From: an uncultured Spirochaetales bacterium
GTDB lineage: Bacteria; Spirochaetota; Spirochaetia; Sphaerochaetales; Sphaerochaetaceae
Direction of reading: 5' to 3'
Assembly: GCA_949299185.1 (NCBI GenBank)
Contig: CASFZR010000011.1
Coordinates: 1-63,274, forward strand
Length of the DNA stretch: 63,274 nucleotides
The position numbers and the translations under genes are program-made. The notes beneath the pieces are model-generated. The model was not told the origin of the DNA. It did not search any database and was given only the letters and a program-made list of their open reading frames with translations. Below, piece by piece: positions 1-8,678 of this stretch; position 1 is the first letter of the stretch; the number at the start of each line of letters is the position of its first letter.

Positions 1-552
1 GATGTGATAAGGACCTTCTCCGGCATACTTCCGAAGTGGGTGGATGATGAGGGACGCATACAGGATTTCCGCATTGAGATAAGGGATGATATCGCGCCGA
101 AGGCCGTCAATCTCATAGGCATAGAGTCCCCTGGCCTTACCGCGGCCGTTCCGATCGCGCGTTATGCGATATCCCTGATGGAAGGACGGATGGACCTCCG
201 GCTGCGTGATGATTTCGATCCGGTGCGCAAGGCTGCAAGGCGATTTGCCGCGATGGATGATGATGAGAGGGCGCAGGCGATAGCCGCCGATTCCCGCCAT
301 GGGCATATGATCTGCTCCTGTGAGGAGGTCACCGAAGCCGATGTCATCGCGGCGATACACAACCCTCTCGGCGTCTCGACCCTCACGGGGATCAAGTACA
401 GGACAAGGGCGATGATGGGTGGCTGCCAGGGTGGATTCTGCCAGATGAAGATAGAGCAGCTTATCGAGAAGGAAACGGGGAAGAAGCCTGAGGATGTCCG
501 CTATATGCGTAGCGGATCATGGCTGCTTACCGGGAAGATGAGGAAGGCCTGA
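1..552 (+). CDS. GlpA-like NAD(P)/FAD oxidoreductase, C-terminal part (5' end outside window)
   Basis: Partial: the reading frame is open at base 1, so only about the last 183 residues are present. The segment begins in the FAD/DAO fold (IESPGLTAAVPIARY) and ends in a BFD-like [2Fe-2S] domain with cysteines in CSCEEVTEADV and GCQGGFCQMKI. This arrangement is typical of anaerobic glycerol-3-phosphate dehydrogenase GlpA-type proteins. The stop is 3 nt before the start of the next FAD protein, and a DUF1667 protein follows, the conserved three-gene set seen in Thermotoga and spirochaetes. Likely role (inference): oxidation of glycerol 3-phosphate or a similar hydroxyacid, with electrons passed to the partner flavoprotein. 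The missing N-terminus prevents a substrate call. Confidence 0.8.
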   Translation, partial: DVIRTFSGILPKWVDDEGRIQDFRIEIRDDIAPKAVNLIGIESPGLTAAVPIARYAISLMEGRMDLRLRDDFDPVRKAARRFAAMDDDERAQAIAADSRHGHMICSCEEVTEADVIAAIHNPLGVSTLTGIKYRTRAMMGGCQGGFCQMKIEQLIEKETGKKPEDVRYMRSGSWLLTGKMRKA

Positions 553-554
553 GG

Positions 555-1790
555 ATGATAGAGAGCAGGGATGTCGTCATTATCGGAGGAGGACCAGCGG
601 GATTGGCCGCGGCTGTCGAGCTTGATAAGCGTGGTATCCACGATATCGTGATACTCGAGAGGGAGCATAGGCTCGGGGGGATACTCAGGCAGTGCATCCA
701 TGATGGATTCGGCCTTCATCGCTTCGGGGAGAGCCTTTCCGGCCCGGAGTACGCCCAGCGCTTCATCGATGAGGTGCAGAGGCGGGGAATAGAGTTCCAT
801 ACGGATTCCACCGTTACCTCCCTCTCCCCAGAGCGGATCGTAAAGGTGGCCACTCCGTCCGGCCTGCATGTCTACAAGGCGGGTGCGGTAATACTGACGA
901 TGGGATGCAAGGAGCGTTCCCGCGGCTCCATCATGATTCCCGGAGAGCGTCCTGCCGGTGTCTTCACCGCGGGAACCGCGCAGGCCTATATGAATATCTA
1001 TAACAGGATGCCGGGACATGATGTGATCATTCTCGGGAGCGGTGATATCGGCCTGATAATGGCCAGGAGGATGACGCTTGAGGGCTGCTCGGTAAAGGCA
1101 GTGTTCGAGATACAGGACCATCCGAACGGCCTTGACCGGAATATCACGCAATGCCTCGATGATTATGGGATCCCCCTCTATCTGAGGCATACCGTCACCG
1201 ATATACATGGTAAGGAGAGGCTTGAGGGCGTTACCGTCAGCGAGGTAGACGGAAGCATGGCTCCGATCCCAGGGACCGAGGTCTATTATCCCTGTGATAC
1301 GCTGATCCTCTCTGTCGGGCTACGGCCGGAGAACGATCTGCTCAAGGATGCGGGAATAGAGATCGATGAGAGGACTTCCGGTGCGGTCGTGGATGAGAGC
1401 CTGATGACATCGATTCCCGGGATCTTCAGCTCTGGGAACGTGCTGCATGTCCATGACCTTGTTGATTTCGTCTCGCTTGAGTCCGAGCGTCTTGCCGCAG
1501 GCGTCGCTTCCTTCATAGGCGATGGCCTCTCTCCTGACAGGAGGCTGCAGGTCATGGCGGGAAGGGGAATCGCCCATGTCGTACCCCAGCGTCTAAGCTC
1601 CTCATCGGCCTTCTCCCTGTCATTCAGGGTGCGAGGCCTATCCTCCGATTCTACCGTGAGGGTAAGGCAAGGAGAGCAGGTCATAGTGGAGAGGCGCTAT
1701 CGCAGGCTCAATCCTGCGGAGATGGTGAATATCGATATCGCGGCAGGAAGCATCGGAAAAGAAGGAAACGTCGAGGTCGAGGTAGTATGA
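555..1790 (+). CDS. FAD-dependent pyridine-nucleotide oxidoreductase, partner of GlpA-like protein
   Basis: About 411 residues starting MIESRDVVIIGGG. An upstream in-frame start at 519 exists, but the ATG at 555 sits just after the preceding stop and directly precedes the Rossmann motif GGGPAGLAAAVEL. A second dinucleotide site lies near ILGSGDIGLIMARRM. A late FAD-contact region (GIFSSGNVLHVHDLVD) matches the class of small FAD/NAD oxidoreductases that accompany GlpA-like and DUF1667 proteins. The C-terminal ~75 residues form a separate beta-rich tail. Its stop overlaps the next start (ATGA). Probably one subunit of a cytoplasmic or membrane-associated dehydrogenase complex. Confidence 0.82.
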   Translation: MIESRDVVIIGGGPAGLAAAVELDKRGIHDIVILEREHRLGGILRQCIHDGFGLHRFGESLSGPEYAQRFIDEVQRRGIEFHTDSTVTSLSPERIVKVATPSGLHVYKAGAVILTMGCKERSRGSIMIPGERPAGVFTAGTAQAYMNIYNRMPGHDVIILGSGDIGLIMARRMTLEGCSVKAVFEIQDHPNGLDRNITQCLDDYGIPLYLRHTVTDIHGKERLEGVTVSEVDGSMAPIPGTEVYYPCDTLILSVGLRPENDLLKDAGIEIDERTSGAVVDESLMTSIPGIFSSGNVLHVHDLVDFVSLESERLAAGVASFIGDGLSPDRRLQVMAGRGIAHVVPQRLSSSSAFSLSFRVRGLSSDSTVRVRQGEQVIVERRYRRLNPAEMVNIDIAAGSIGKEGNVEVEVV

Positions 1791-2152
1791 GGAAGAGCTT
1801 TACATGCGTGATCTGCCCTAATGGCTGCAGGCTGGAGGTGGAGATCGATGGTGAGAGGATCGTCTCGGTGGCAGGTAATCTCTGTCCCCGTGGCGAGAAG
1901 TATGCCAAGGAGGAGGTGCGCGATCCCAAGCGGACCATCGCATCATCGGTCCTTGTGGATGGAGGTGAGATGGAGATCGTGAGCGTGCGCCTGGACAAGG
2001 CAGTGTCAAAGAGCCTTATATTCCCCATCATGGAGGTAATCAAGGGACTCCGTGTGAAGGCTCCTGTCCGCATAGGCGATGTCATCGTCCACGATATCCT
2101 CTCCTCAGGCGCGGATCTGATAGCCACGCGGAACGTGGAGGAAAGGCAGTGA
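1787..2152 (+). CDS. DUF1667 domain protein
   Basis: 121 residues. The N-terminus carries Cys pairs CVICPNGC and LCPRGEKYA, the signature of DUF1667, a small probable zinc or Fe-S protein that is nearly always third in operons with the two flavoproteins before it. Start and preceding stop overlap by 4 nt, indicating translational coupling. Function has not been established for the family; an electron-transfer or maturation role is an inference from context. Last gene of this operon: a weak hairpin and a convergent gene follow. Confidence 0.85.
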   Translation: MRKSFTCVICPNGCRLEVEIDGERIVSVAGNLCPRGEKYAKEEVRDPKRTIASSVLVDGGEMEIVSVRLDKAVSKSLIFPIMEVIKGLRVKAPVRIGDVIVHDILSSGADLIATRNVEERQ

Positions 2153-2176
2153 TGTCTGAGGGTGAAATGCTGAAAG

Positions 2177-2205
2177 GAGAGGATCCTATCTGGATTCTCT
2201 TATTC
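2177..2205. terminator. weak hairpin between convergent genes
   Basis: GAGA(GG)ATCC pairs with GGATTCTC around a 5-nt loop, with a two-base bulge, followed on the + strand by TTATTC. It lies between the ends of the converging DUF1667 and GntR genes and may stop transcription from both sides. Weak stem, no long U tract. Confidence 0.3.
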
Positions 2206-2925
2206 AGTAGTATCATACTTCTCTGTATTCTTTAGCATCCTTTCGAGGCTGATTCGACTTGTACCTAGATGATAGCGTATGGCTTTCTCCGCTAAGTCAG
2301 GGTCTTCTGTAGTTAGTTGAGATAGAAGGTGCTGATGTGTATCGATCATTTTCTGGTCTTTTGTCGTATATAGCAGCTTGTTATGCAAAGAAAGGAATAG
2401 CCTACGATTAAGGAGCCGTTCATGCTCAGTAATGAGGGCTTTGTTTCCTGTAAGCTTCATTAGAGATCCATGAAACTCATTCTCAAGGCATATATTGCTT
2501 CGATCATCTGATATAAGTGATGAATCAAGCTGTATTGCAAGGGGCATAAGACTGTCAAGATGATCCATGATCTTCTTGCCATTTATCATTCTGGCAGCCT
2601 GGGCTTCTAAAGCTTCTCTTACGATCATGTTTTCAATCACGTCTGTAACGCTGGGAACTATCACCATGGTTCCTTTTCTAGGGATTGTCTTTAGGAAGCC
2701 TTCCCATTCTAATCTATTGAATGCTTCAAGGATCGGAGCGACGCTTACTCCAAGCTGATTGGCTACTGTCCTTCTGTTTAGGATCGTTCCAGAAGGGATG
2801 TCTTCATTAACAAGCATTGCAAGGAGTATGGAATACACTTCAGATGTTAAGGATTCCTTCCTCTCTTCGTTATCGTCTATGGTATTCATTAGATTCTCGA
2901 TAGCTGCTGCCTGTATTCTTGCCAT
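2200..2925 (-). CDS. GntR-family regulator with FCD ligand domain
   Basis: 241 residues. An N-terminal winged helix (about residues 20-90: LTSEVYSILLAMLVNEDIPS, then QLGVSVAPILEAFNRLEWEG) is followed by an FCD-type all-helical domain with the metal-ligand histidines seen in the family (NEFHGSLMKLTGN, DTHQHLLSQL, RYHLGTS). AAGGAC serves as ribosome-binding site. It is divergent from the ABC transporter operon across a 143-bp AT-rich gap with a perfect palindrome, so it most likely controls that operon and itself in response to a small carboxylate or amino-sugar ligand (inference). Confidence 0.9.
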   Translation of the reverse strand: MARIQAAAIENLMNTIDDNEERKESLTSEVYSILLAMLVNEDIPSGTILNRRTVANQLGVSVAPILEAFNRLEWEGFLKTIPRKGTMVIVPSVTDVIENMIVREALEAQAARMINGKKIMDHLDSLMPLAIQLDSSLISDDRSNICLENEFHGSLMKLTGNKALITEHERLLNRRLFLSLHNKLLYTTKDQKMIDTHQHLLSQLTTEDPDLAEKAIRYHLGTSRISLERMLKNTEKYDTTE

Positions 2926-2968
2926 AGTCTGTCCTTATGATAAATTTAGCTTGTTTTTCCTATATTAT

Positions 2969-3050
2969 GTGATATATATAGTGATATATCACAGGAAGGT
3001 TTTTATTTCCATACTGATCTTATGAAATATTTTCTATTGATGTATGGAAA
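2969..3050. promoter_or_regulatory. Divergent promoter region with palindromic operator candidates
   Basis: The AT-rich gap holds GTGATATATCAC at 2981-2992, a perfect 12-bp palindrome, immediately preceded by GTGATATATATA (2969-2980), so the half-site is present three times. Further on, TTTCCATAC (3006-3014) and GTATGGAAA (3042-3050) form 9-bp inverted arms 27 nt apart. GntR/FadR-type regulators bind short palindromes of this kind; the natural candidate is the adjacent GntR gene. AAAAGGAGG at 3056-3064 is the ribosome-binding site of the substrate-binding protein gene. Confidence 0.5.
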
Positions 3051-3068
3051 TATATAAAAGGAGGTCAT

Positions 3069-4700
3069 ATGAGGAAAATCGCGGCAGTATTTCTAATTCT
3101 GCTAATGGTTGTATCAGTGTATGCCGGAGGCCAGTCGGAAGCTAATGCATCTAGTGCTACAGCTGATGGAACGCCGAAGATGGCAAAGGAGCAGATTTAC
3201 TATGAAGCTGTCACCAAGGCATCTCAAGGGGAGTCTTCATTCATAACGACGACGGCTCATCGTCTTGACTCTACTGTGAATCAGCCGGGCGTGGCGATAT
3301 CCTGGAATGGAGAACTGAAGCCTCTTCTCGTTGAATCGTATGAGATGCAGGAAGATGGAAAGGTTTGGATACTTCATATACGTGAGGATGCGAAGTGGCA
3401 TGATGGGGTTGATGTCACGGCAGATGATTTCATCTGGTCCTATAGTGCCTGGGCAAATCCAAGGGTTGCTACAAGGTGGAACGGCAAGGCCGCTTCGATT
3501 GCAGGATATGATGCTGTTCAGAGTGGAGATACTGATATCCTTAGCGGTGTAACGAAGATTGATGATAAGACCGTGAGAGTGGAACTCACAAGTGCGATTC
3601 CTCTTTGGATGAGGATAGAGCAGGTTTATCTTGTGATATTCCCGTACCATATCTTTAAGGATGTGGCACCAGAGGATGTCGTCGCACATGATTTCTGGAA
3701 AGCAAGGATTGGTACAGGTCCTTTCAAGTATACCGAGTATGTTCCTGATCAGTATATCAGGCTTGATAGGAATGAGGATTATTATGATGGAGCCCCGATC
3801 ATAGAGACTATGTACTATGTCATTTATGAGAATGCTGCTGCGATGCTGAATGCATATGCAAGCGGGGAGATCCATACGACATTCTATGAGAGTACTTCAA
3901 TCGTTCCTGATGATAGGGCGTATTATCAGTCGATTCCTGATCATGTTGTCGTAACCATGGATAAAGGATCTGCATCAACGATCATGCTGAATCATAATGA
4001 TGAGGACTGGTCGAAGAAGGAGATAAGGCAGGCCCTTATGTATGCTCTTGATGTTGATACCATGCTTGCAAATCTCTATCCTGGAGCAAAGAGGGCTCTT
4101 GACATATTCCCGCAGGAATGGGCTCATGCTGAAGATCTTAATCCGTATGAGTATAATCCGGATCTTGCCAAGCAGTTACTCGATGAGGCTGGATATAGCG
4201 GTAAGACCCACACCCTGTACTATACGATGAATGATCAGACTACGATTAATCTTCTGCAGGCCTGTCAGCAGTATTGGGCAGCTGTTGGCGTGAACGTAAA
4301 CCTTCAGTATCTTGATGCTGCTGGTACTACAGCACTTAATACAAGCGACAGGATCGATATGCTGCATAATGGTACAGGAATGAGCCTTGATCCGTCACTG
4401 GCAGAGACGGGACTCAAGAGCGGGGAGATGCTTGCATATAACTATTCGAATCCAAGAGTTGATGAGCTATTCGAGCTTGGTAAGCAGTATTCTGATATTG
4501 AGGATAGGGCCGTTTATTATCAGGAGATCTCGAAGATAATCAACGAGGATGCTGTCAGGGTATGGCTGTGGTTTGACATAAGGGATCTTGGCTTCTCTAC
4601 AAAGGTCGTTGGACCTAGAGAGCATTTTGAGGAACAGGGATCTATTCTTTTCAACCTCGGAGTCTATAACGAGATAGAGAAGTGGTATGTCGTTGAATGA
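3069..4700 (+). CDS. ABC transporter substrate-binding protein, peptide/opine (SBP_bac_5) family
   Basis: 543 residues, usual length for DppA/OppA-type binding proteins. A Sec signal peptide (about residues 1-20, ending VVSVYAGGQ) has no lipobox cysteine, so the protein is probably periplasmic rather than lipid-anchored, unless held by its uncleaved leader. Family features include WHDGVDVTADDFIWS in the first lobe and IRQALMYALDVDTM in the hinge region. First gene of a transporter-catabolism operon. Codon use is more AT-rich than in the flanking housekeeping genes. Ligand not predictable from sequence; the downstream sialate-lyase-family enzyme suggests an acidic sugar, amino acid or peptide derivative (inference). 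Confidence 0.9.
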   Translation: MRKIAAVFLILLMVVSVYAGGQSEANASSATADGTPKMAKEQIYYEAVTKASQGESSFITTTAHRLDSTVNQPGVAISWNGELKPLLVESYEMQEDGKVWILHIREDAKWHDGVDVTADDFIWSYSAWANPRVATRWNGKAASIAGYDAVQSGDTDILSGVTKIDDKTVRVELTSAIPLWMRIEQVYLVIFPYHIFKDVAPEDVVAHDFWKARIGTGPFKYTEYVPDQYIRLDRNEDYYDGAPIIETMYYVIYENAAAMLNAYASGEIHTTFYESTSIVPDDRAYYQSIPDHVVVTMDKGSASTIMLNHNDEDWSKKEIRQALMYALDVDTMLANLYPGAKRALDIFPQEWAHAEDLNPYEYNPDLAKQLLDEAGYSGKTHTLYYTMNDQTTINLLQACQQYWAAVGVNVNLQYLDAAGTTALNTSDRIDMLHNGTGMSLDPSLAETGLKSGEMLAYNYSNPRVDELFELGKQYSDIEDRAVYYQEISKIINEDAVRVWLWFDIRDLGFSTKVVGPREHFEEQGSILFNLGVYNEIEKWYVVE

Positions 4701-4751
4701 TCGCGTCCTTCAGGGGTGGCTTGATTAGCCGCCACGTTTGAGGAATGTCGT

Positions 4752-4783
4752 TGGGTTGCCTGGAGATCCATTCGGGCAACCCA
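4752..4783 (+). other. Intercistronic hairpin after the binding-protein gene
   Basis: TGGGTTGCC (4752-4760) pairs with GGCAACCCA (4775-4783), a perfect 9-bp stem with a 14-nt loop; a smaller GTGGC/GCCAC stem precedes it. Hairpins between the binding-protein and permease genes commonly stabilise or partly terminate the transcript so that the binding protein is made in excess; that role is inferred. The 16 bases running into the stem (4740-4755) recur at 43138-43153. Confidence 0.5.
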
Positions 4784-4801
4784 GGTTCATTGGAAGAGGT
4801 T

Positions 4802-5758
4802 ATGGGAAAATACATTCTGCGTAGGATCCTGATTTCGATCCCCATGCTTATATTGGTTACGATAATCGTATTCGCATTAGCTAACCTTATGCCAGGCGAT
4901 GCTGCTATGGCTATGTTTGCAAGCGGTGATGGATCAATAACTGCAGAAGCAATCGAACAGCAGCGTGAGAACATGGGATTGAATGATCCTGCTGTTACTA
5001 GGTATTTCAGATGGCTAGGCCAATTGATAAGAGGAGATATGGGGGTAAGCCAGGTCACATTTCAGCCTGTGTGGGAGATGATCAAGCTGCGAATAGGTCC
5101 TACCGTGCTTCTTATGGGAACCTCATTGATCCTTTCGATAATAATCGGAGTTGCTCTCGGTATATTTTCTGCTGTGAAACAATATAGCATAGCTGATTAT
5201 GTACTTACAGTCATAAGCTTTATAGGAAGAAGCGTCCCGATATTCTTTGTCGGCTTGTTCCTGGTATATCTTCTGGCGTTGAAGTTCCCGATATTTCCCA
5301 CAAGTGGAATGCATAGGATGGGGTCGACTGATATCGTCGATTTGCTAAAGCATCTTTTCTTGCCATGTTTATCTCTTTCGATACTTAGGATAGCTGAATT
5401 CCTGCGTTATAGCCGAGCTAGTATGCTTGAGGTATTGAATGCAGATTATATATGGACTGCTAGGAGCAAGGGAATAAAGGAACGGAATGTCCTGACACGT
5501 CATGCATTAAGAAATGCGCTCATCCCGATAATTACCCTGATAGGTATAAACATACCGGTAATGTTTTCTGGGGCGATAATGATAGAGCAGGTCTTCCAGT
5601 GGCCTGGATTGGGGACTCTTTTCAATACGGCCGTTATCCAGAGGGACCAGAGTCTGCTTATGGGGCTTTGTCTTTTTTCCAGCGTGGTTGTGCTGATCAG
5701 CAATCTTCTTACTGATATTGCATATGCGCTAGTCGATCCACGGATCAGGTACGAATGA
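4802..5758 (+). CDS. ABC transporter permease, DppB type
   Basis: 319 residues starting MGKYILRRILISIPMLILV. An earlier in-frame ATG at 4745 lies inside the intercistronic hairpin, so 4802, preceded by GAAGAGG, is preferred. About six membrane segments. The N-terminal ArgArg-helix and the PGDAAMAM loop are typical of DppB/OppB, and the EAA loop is recognisable as EVLNADYIWTARSKGIKE. Forms the inner-membrane channel with the DppC-type protein encoded next. Confidence 0.92.
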   Translation: MGKYILRRILISIPMLILVTIIVFALANLMPGDAAMAMFASGDGSITAEAIEQQRENMGLNDPAVTRYFRWLGQLIRGDMGVSQVTFQPVWEMIKLRIGPTVLLMGTSLILSIIIGVALGIFSAVKQYSIADYVLTVISFIGRSVPIFFVGLFLVYLLALKFPIFPTSGMHRMGSTDIVDLLKHLFLPCLSLSILRIAEFLRYSRASMLEVLNADYIWTARSKGIKERNVLTRHALRNALIPIITLIGINIPVMFSGAIMIEQVFQWPGLGTLFNTAVIQRDQSLLMGLCLFSSVVVLISNLLTDIAYALVDPRIRYE

Positions 5759-5768
5759 AAAGGAGTAT

Positions 5769-6671
5769 ATGATGCTTAGACGTAGGAATATCATAAATGA
5801 ACCTGATGAAGTATTTGCGTCAGAAGGATTCTTCCGTAAGTCAGTTCTCCGATTCTTCAGACATAAGCTTGCTGTCACGGGATTGATCCTCCTTGTCCTG
5901 ATTACATTGATGTCTGTGTTTTACCCGCTAATTGGAGATTCCTCGAAAGCATTTGATGTCAATTATGCTTCGTTGAACGTAGGACCGCAGAAAGGAAACA
6001 TAATGGGGACGGATGCTTTAGGCAGGGATGTCTTCATGCGTCTGATGCTTGGTGGTCGAGTATCCCTTTCCGTTGGCTTCGTTTCAGCGATATGCTCTGC
6101 ATTGATTGGAATAACCCTAGGGGGAATAGCAGGGTTCTTTGGCGGAAAGGTCGATAACATCATCATGCGCTTTACTGATACGATGATGTGCTTTCCTTTC
6201 CTTGTTATATGCATGGTTCTTGTTTCGATACTGGGAGCAGGCCTCGGAAATACGATGCTTGCGATAGCTTTATTGAAGTGGACGAATGCTGCAAGGATTA
6301 CGCGGGGTGAGATCCTTTATATTCGAGAGAGGCAATTCATAGAGGCTGATCGGGCATTGGGGATAAATAGATTCAAGACATTGTTTGCCCATATCATTCC
6401 TAATGCGCTTAGTCCAATCATAGTAAATACGACGTTCACGATGGCTGATACGATAATGACGGAAGCCAGCCTTTCGTTCCTAGGCCTTGGGGTCCTCCTG
6501 CCGACTCCTACCTGGGGGAATATGCTGAAGGATGCTTCTACGCTTGTAACGTTGTCGACTCGTCCATGGCTTTGGATTCCTCCTGGAATAATGATTGCAT
6601 TGACTGTCTTGAGTATAAACTTCGTCGGGGACGGACTTCGTGATGCTCTGGATCCACGGTCAAATCTGTAA
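5769..6671 (+). CDS. ABC transporter permease, DppC type
   Basis: 300 residues, start preceded by AAAAGGAG. DppC hallmarks: a cytoplasmic N-terminus before the first helix (FRHKLAVTGLILLVLITLM), GTDALGRDVFMRLMLGGRVS, and the EAA motif around FIEADRALGINRFKTLFAHI. Ten bases separate it from the DppB-type gene. Pairs with that protein to form the translocation pore. Confidence 0.92.
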   Translation: MMLRRRNIINEPDEVFASEGFFRKSVLRFFRHKLAVTGLILLVLITLMSVFYPLIGDSSKAFDVNYASLNVGPQKGNIMGTDALGRDVFMRLMLGGRVSLSVGFVSAICSALIGITLGGIAGFFGGKVDNIIMRFTDTMMCFPFLVICMVLVSILGAGLGNTMLAIALLKWTNAARITRGEILYIRERQFIEADRALGINRFKTLFAHIIPNALSPIIVNTTFTMADTIMTEASLSFLGLGVLLPTPTWGNMLKDASTLVTLSTRPWLWIPPGIMIALTVLSINFVGDGLRDALDPRSNL

Positions 6672-6684
6672 ATGGAGGGGATAA

Positions 6685-7662
6685 ATGACAGATAACATTA
6701 TTCTGGATGTGAAGGATCTGAACGTTGCCTTCCATAAGAGAGATGGATCGACTTATGCCGTTAATGGCATATCATATACCCTTCATGAAGGGGAGACCCT
6801 TGGAGTAGTAGGAGAATCGGGATGTGGTAAGACCGTTAGTTCCATGTCATTGCTGAAGCTTATTTCGATGCCTCCTGGGAAGATTGAGGCAGGTAGTGCG
6901 ATCTATAAGGGAGATGTTGATCTTATCAAGCTGACTAATAAGCAGCTTCGTCCATATAGAGGACGGGAGATATCCGTTATCTTTCAGGATCCAATGACGG
7001 CATTCAATCAGGTAATGACTATCGGAGACCAGATGATTGAGGGGTATGTAGAGCATTTCAGGTGTTCGAAGAAAGATGCTCTCAAGGAGGCTCAGAGATT
7101 GATGGAAATGACTGGTATTCCTGAAGCTGGGACACGATTGAAGGATTATCCAAGTCAGTTTTCCGGAGGAATGAGACAAAGGGCGATGATTGCCATGGCT
7201 CTGATGTGCCGACCGAATATCCTTATAGCAGATGAGCCTACTACTGCTTTAGACGTGACGATCCAAAGCCAGATACTGGACTTGATGAAGGATCTTAAGA
7301 AGAAGCTTGGAACATCGATAATATGGGTAAGCCATGATCTTGGCGTAGTCGCGGGCCTTGCCGATACGGTAAACGTGATGTATGCAGGAACGATAGTAGA
7401 GACAGCTCCAGTCGATGATCTATATTACAGACCCATGCATCCATACACGACAGGATTGCTGAATAGCCTTCCTTCCACGAATATCGATGTTGAGCAGAAG
7501 CGCCTATCTTCTATCGGAGGGTATCCTCCGATCCTGAATCATAAGCTTACTTCATGTCCGTTTGCTCCTAGATGCAATGTGGCATCGGAAATCTGCAGAA
7601 AGGAATGCCCGTCTCTCCGGGAGGTCGGTAAGGGGCATAAAGTTGCCTGCTTTAATGCATGA
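6685..7662 (+). CDS. ABC transporter ATP-binding protein, DppD type
   Basis: 325 residues. Walker A GESGCGKT near residue 42, signature FSGGMRQRAMIAMAL, Walker B ILIADEPTTALDVT and switch His in WVSHDLG. The C-terminal oligopeptide-transporter domain ends with the cysteine cluster CPFAPRCNVASEICRKECP, which in DppD/OppD relatives binds an Fe-S cluster or metal. Good ribosome-binding site (GGAGGGG). Operates as a heterodimer with the next gene product. Confidence 0.93.
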   Translation: MTDNIILDVKDLNVAFHKRDGSTYAVNGISYTLHEGETLGVVGESGCGKTVSSMSLLKLISMPPGKIEAGSAIYKGDVDLIKLTNKQLRPYRGREISVIFQDPMTAFNQVMTIGDQMIEGYVEHFRCSKKDALKEAQRLMEMTGIPEAGTRLKDYPSQFSGGMRQRAMIAMALMCRPNILIADEPTTALDVTIQSQILDLMKDLKKKLGTSIIWVSHDLGVVAGLADTVNVMYAGTIVETAPVDDLYYRPMHPYTTGLLNSLPSTNIDVEQKRLSSIGGYPPILNHKLTSCPFAPRCNVASEICRKECPSLREVGKGHKVACFNA

Positions 7663-7676
7663 ACAGGAGGGAGATA

Positions 7677-8663
7677 ATGCAAGGTAAGGATGTTTTGCTT
7701 GAGGTCAAGGATCTGCATGTTCATTTCCCCGTAAGACGAGGTATCCTTTTCAAGAAAACCGTTGCTGAGGTAAAGGCTGTAGATGGTATATCATTCAATG
7801 TCCATGCAGGAGAGACAGTTGGACTAGTAGGGGAGTCTGGATGCGGAAAGACCACTACGGGACGTGCGATTCTGAAGCTTATAGAACCTACAAGCGGAAG
7901 TATAGTCTATAAGGGGCAGGATATATCTGGTTTCTCTCAGAAAGAGATGCTGCCATTGCGACATGAGATGCAGATGGTGTTCCAGGATCCGTATGCTTCT
8001 TTGAATCCTCGCATGTGTGTAATGGATATCGTGACAGATCCGCTTATAGAACATAAGGTCATCACACATTCCCAAAAAGAAGATACGGCAAGGAAGTTGC
8101 TTGAGATCGTTGGATTGGATCCAAGATACATGAATCGCTTTCCTCATGAGTTCTCTGGAGGGCAGCGGCAAAGGATAGGTATTGCCAGATCCCTGTCGCT
8201 TAATCCAAGATTCATGGTCTGTGACGAACCAATCGCAGCTTTGGATGTCAGCATACAGGCACAGGTAATCAACCTATTTCAGGATCTGCAGGAGAAGATG
8301 GGCCTAGCTTATCTGTTCATAGCTCATGATCTCAGTGTCGTCCGGCATATCAGCGATAGGATCGCTGTCATGTATATCGGTAAGATAGTGGAGACTGCCG
8401 AGAAGCATGATCTGTTTAAGAATCCTATGCATCCATATACGAAGGTTCTGTTGTCATCTGTTCCGACCCCAGATCCTGCAAATGAGAGACGTAGGCGGCG
8501 GATAGAGCTTGTTGGCGAGATTCCCTCTCCCCTCAACAAGCCTAAAGGCTGTCCGTTTTGTACTCGGTGTCCTAATGCGATGGACGTATGTAAGGTCGAG
8601 GAACCTTCAATGATAGATGTGGGCGATGGGCATCAGGTTGCCTGTCATCTCATTAAACGGTGA
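7677..8663 (+). CDS. ABC transporter ATP-binding protein, DppF type
   Basis: 328 residues from ATG 7677, chosen over the in-frame ATG at 7659 because AGGAGGG lies just before 7677. Walker A GESGCGKT, signature FSGGQRQRIGIARSL, Walker B FMVCDEPIAALDVS, switch IAHDLS, and the oligopeptide C-terminal cysteines CPFCTRCPNAMDVC. Second ATPase of the Dpp-type importer. Confidence 0.93.
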   Translation: MQGKDVLLEVKDLHVHFPVRRGILFKKTVAEVKAVDGISFNVHAGETVGLVGESGCGKTTTGRAILKLIEPTSGSIVYKGQDISGFSQKEMLPLRHEMQMVFQDPYASLNPRMCVMDIVTDPLIEHKVITHSQKEDTARKLLEIVGLDPRYMNRFPHEFSGGQRQRIGIARSLSLNPRFMVCDEPIAALDVSIQAQVINLFQDLQEKMGLAYLFIAHDLSVVRHISDRIAVMYIGKIVETAEKHDLFKNPMHPYTKVLLSSVPTPDPANERRRRRIELVGEIPSPLNKPKGCPFCTRCPNAMDVCKVEEPSMIDVGDGHQVACHLIKR

Positions 8664-8678
8664 ATGCCAGGGGAGCAT

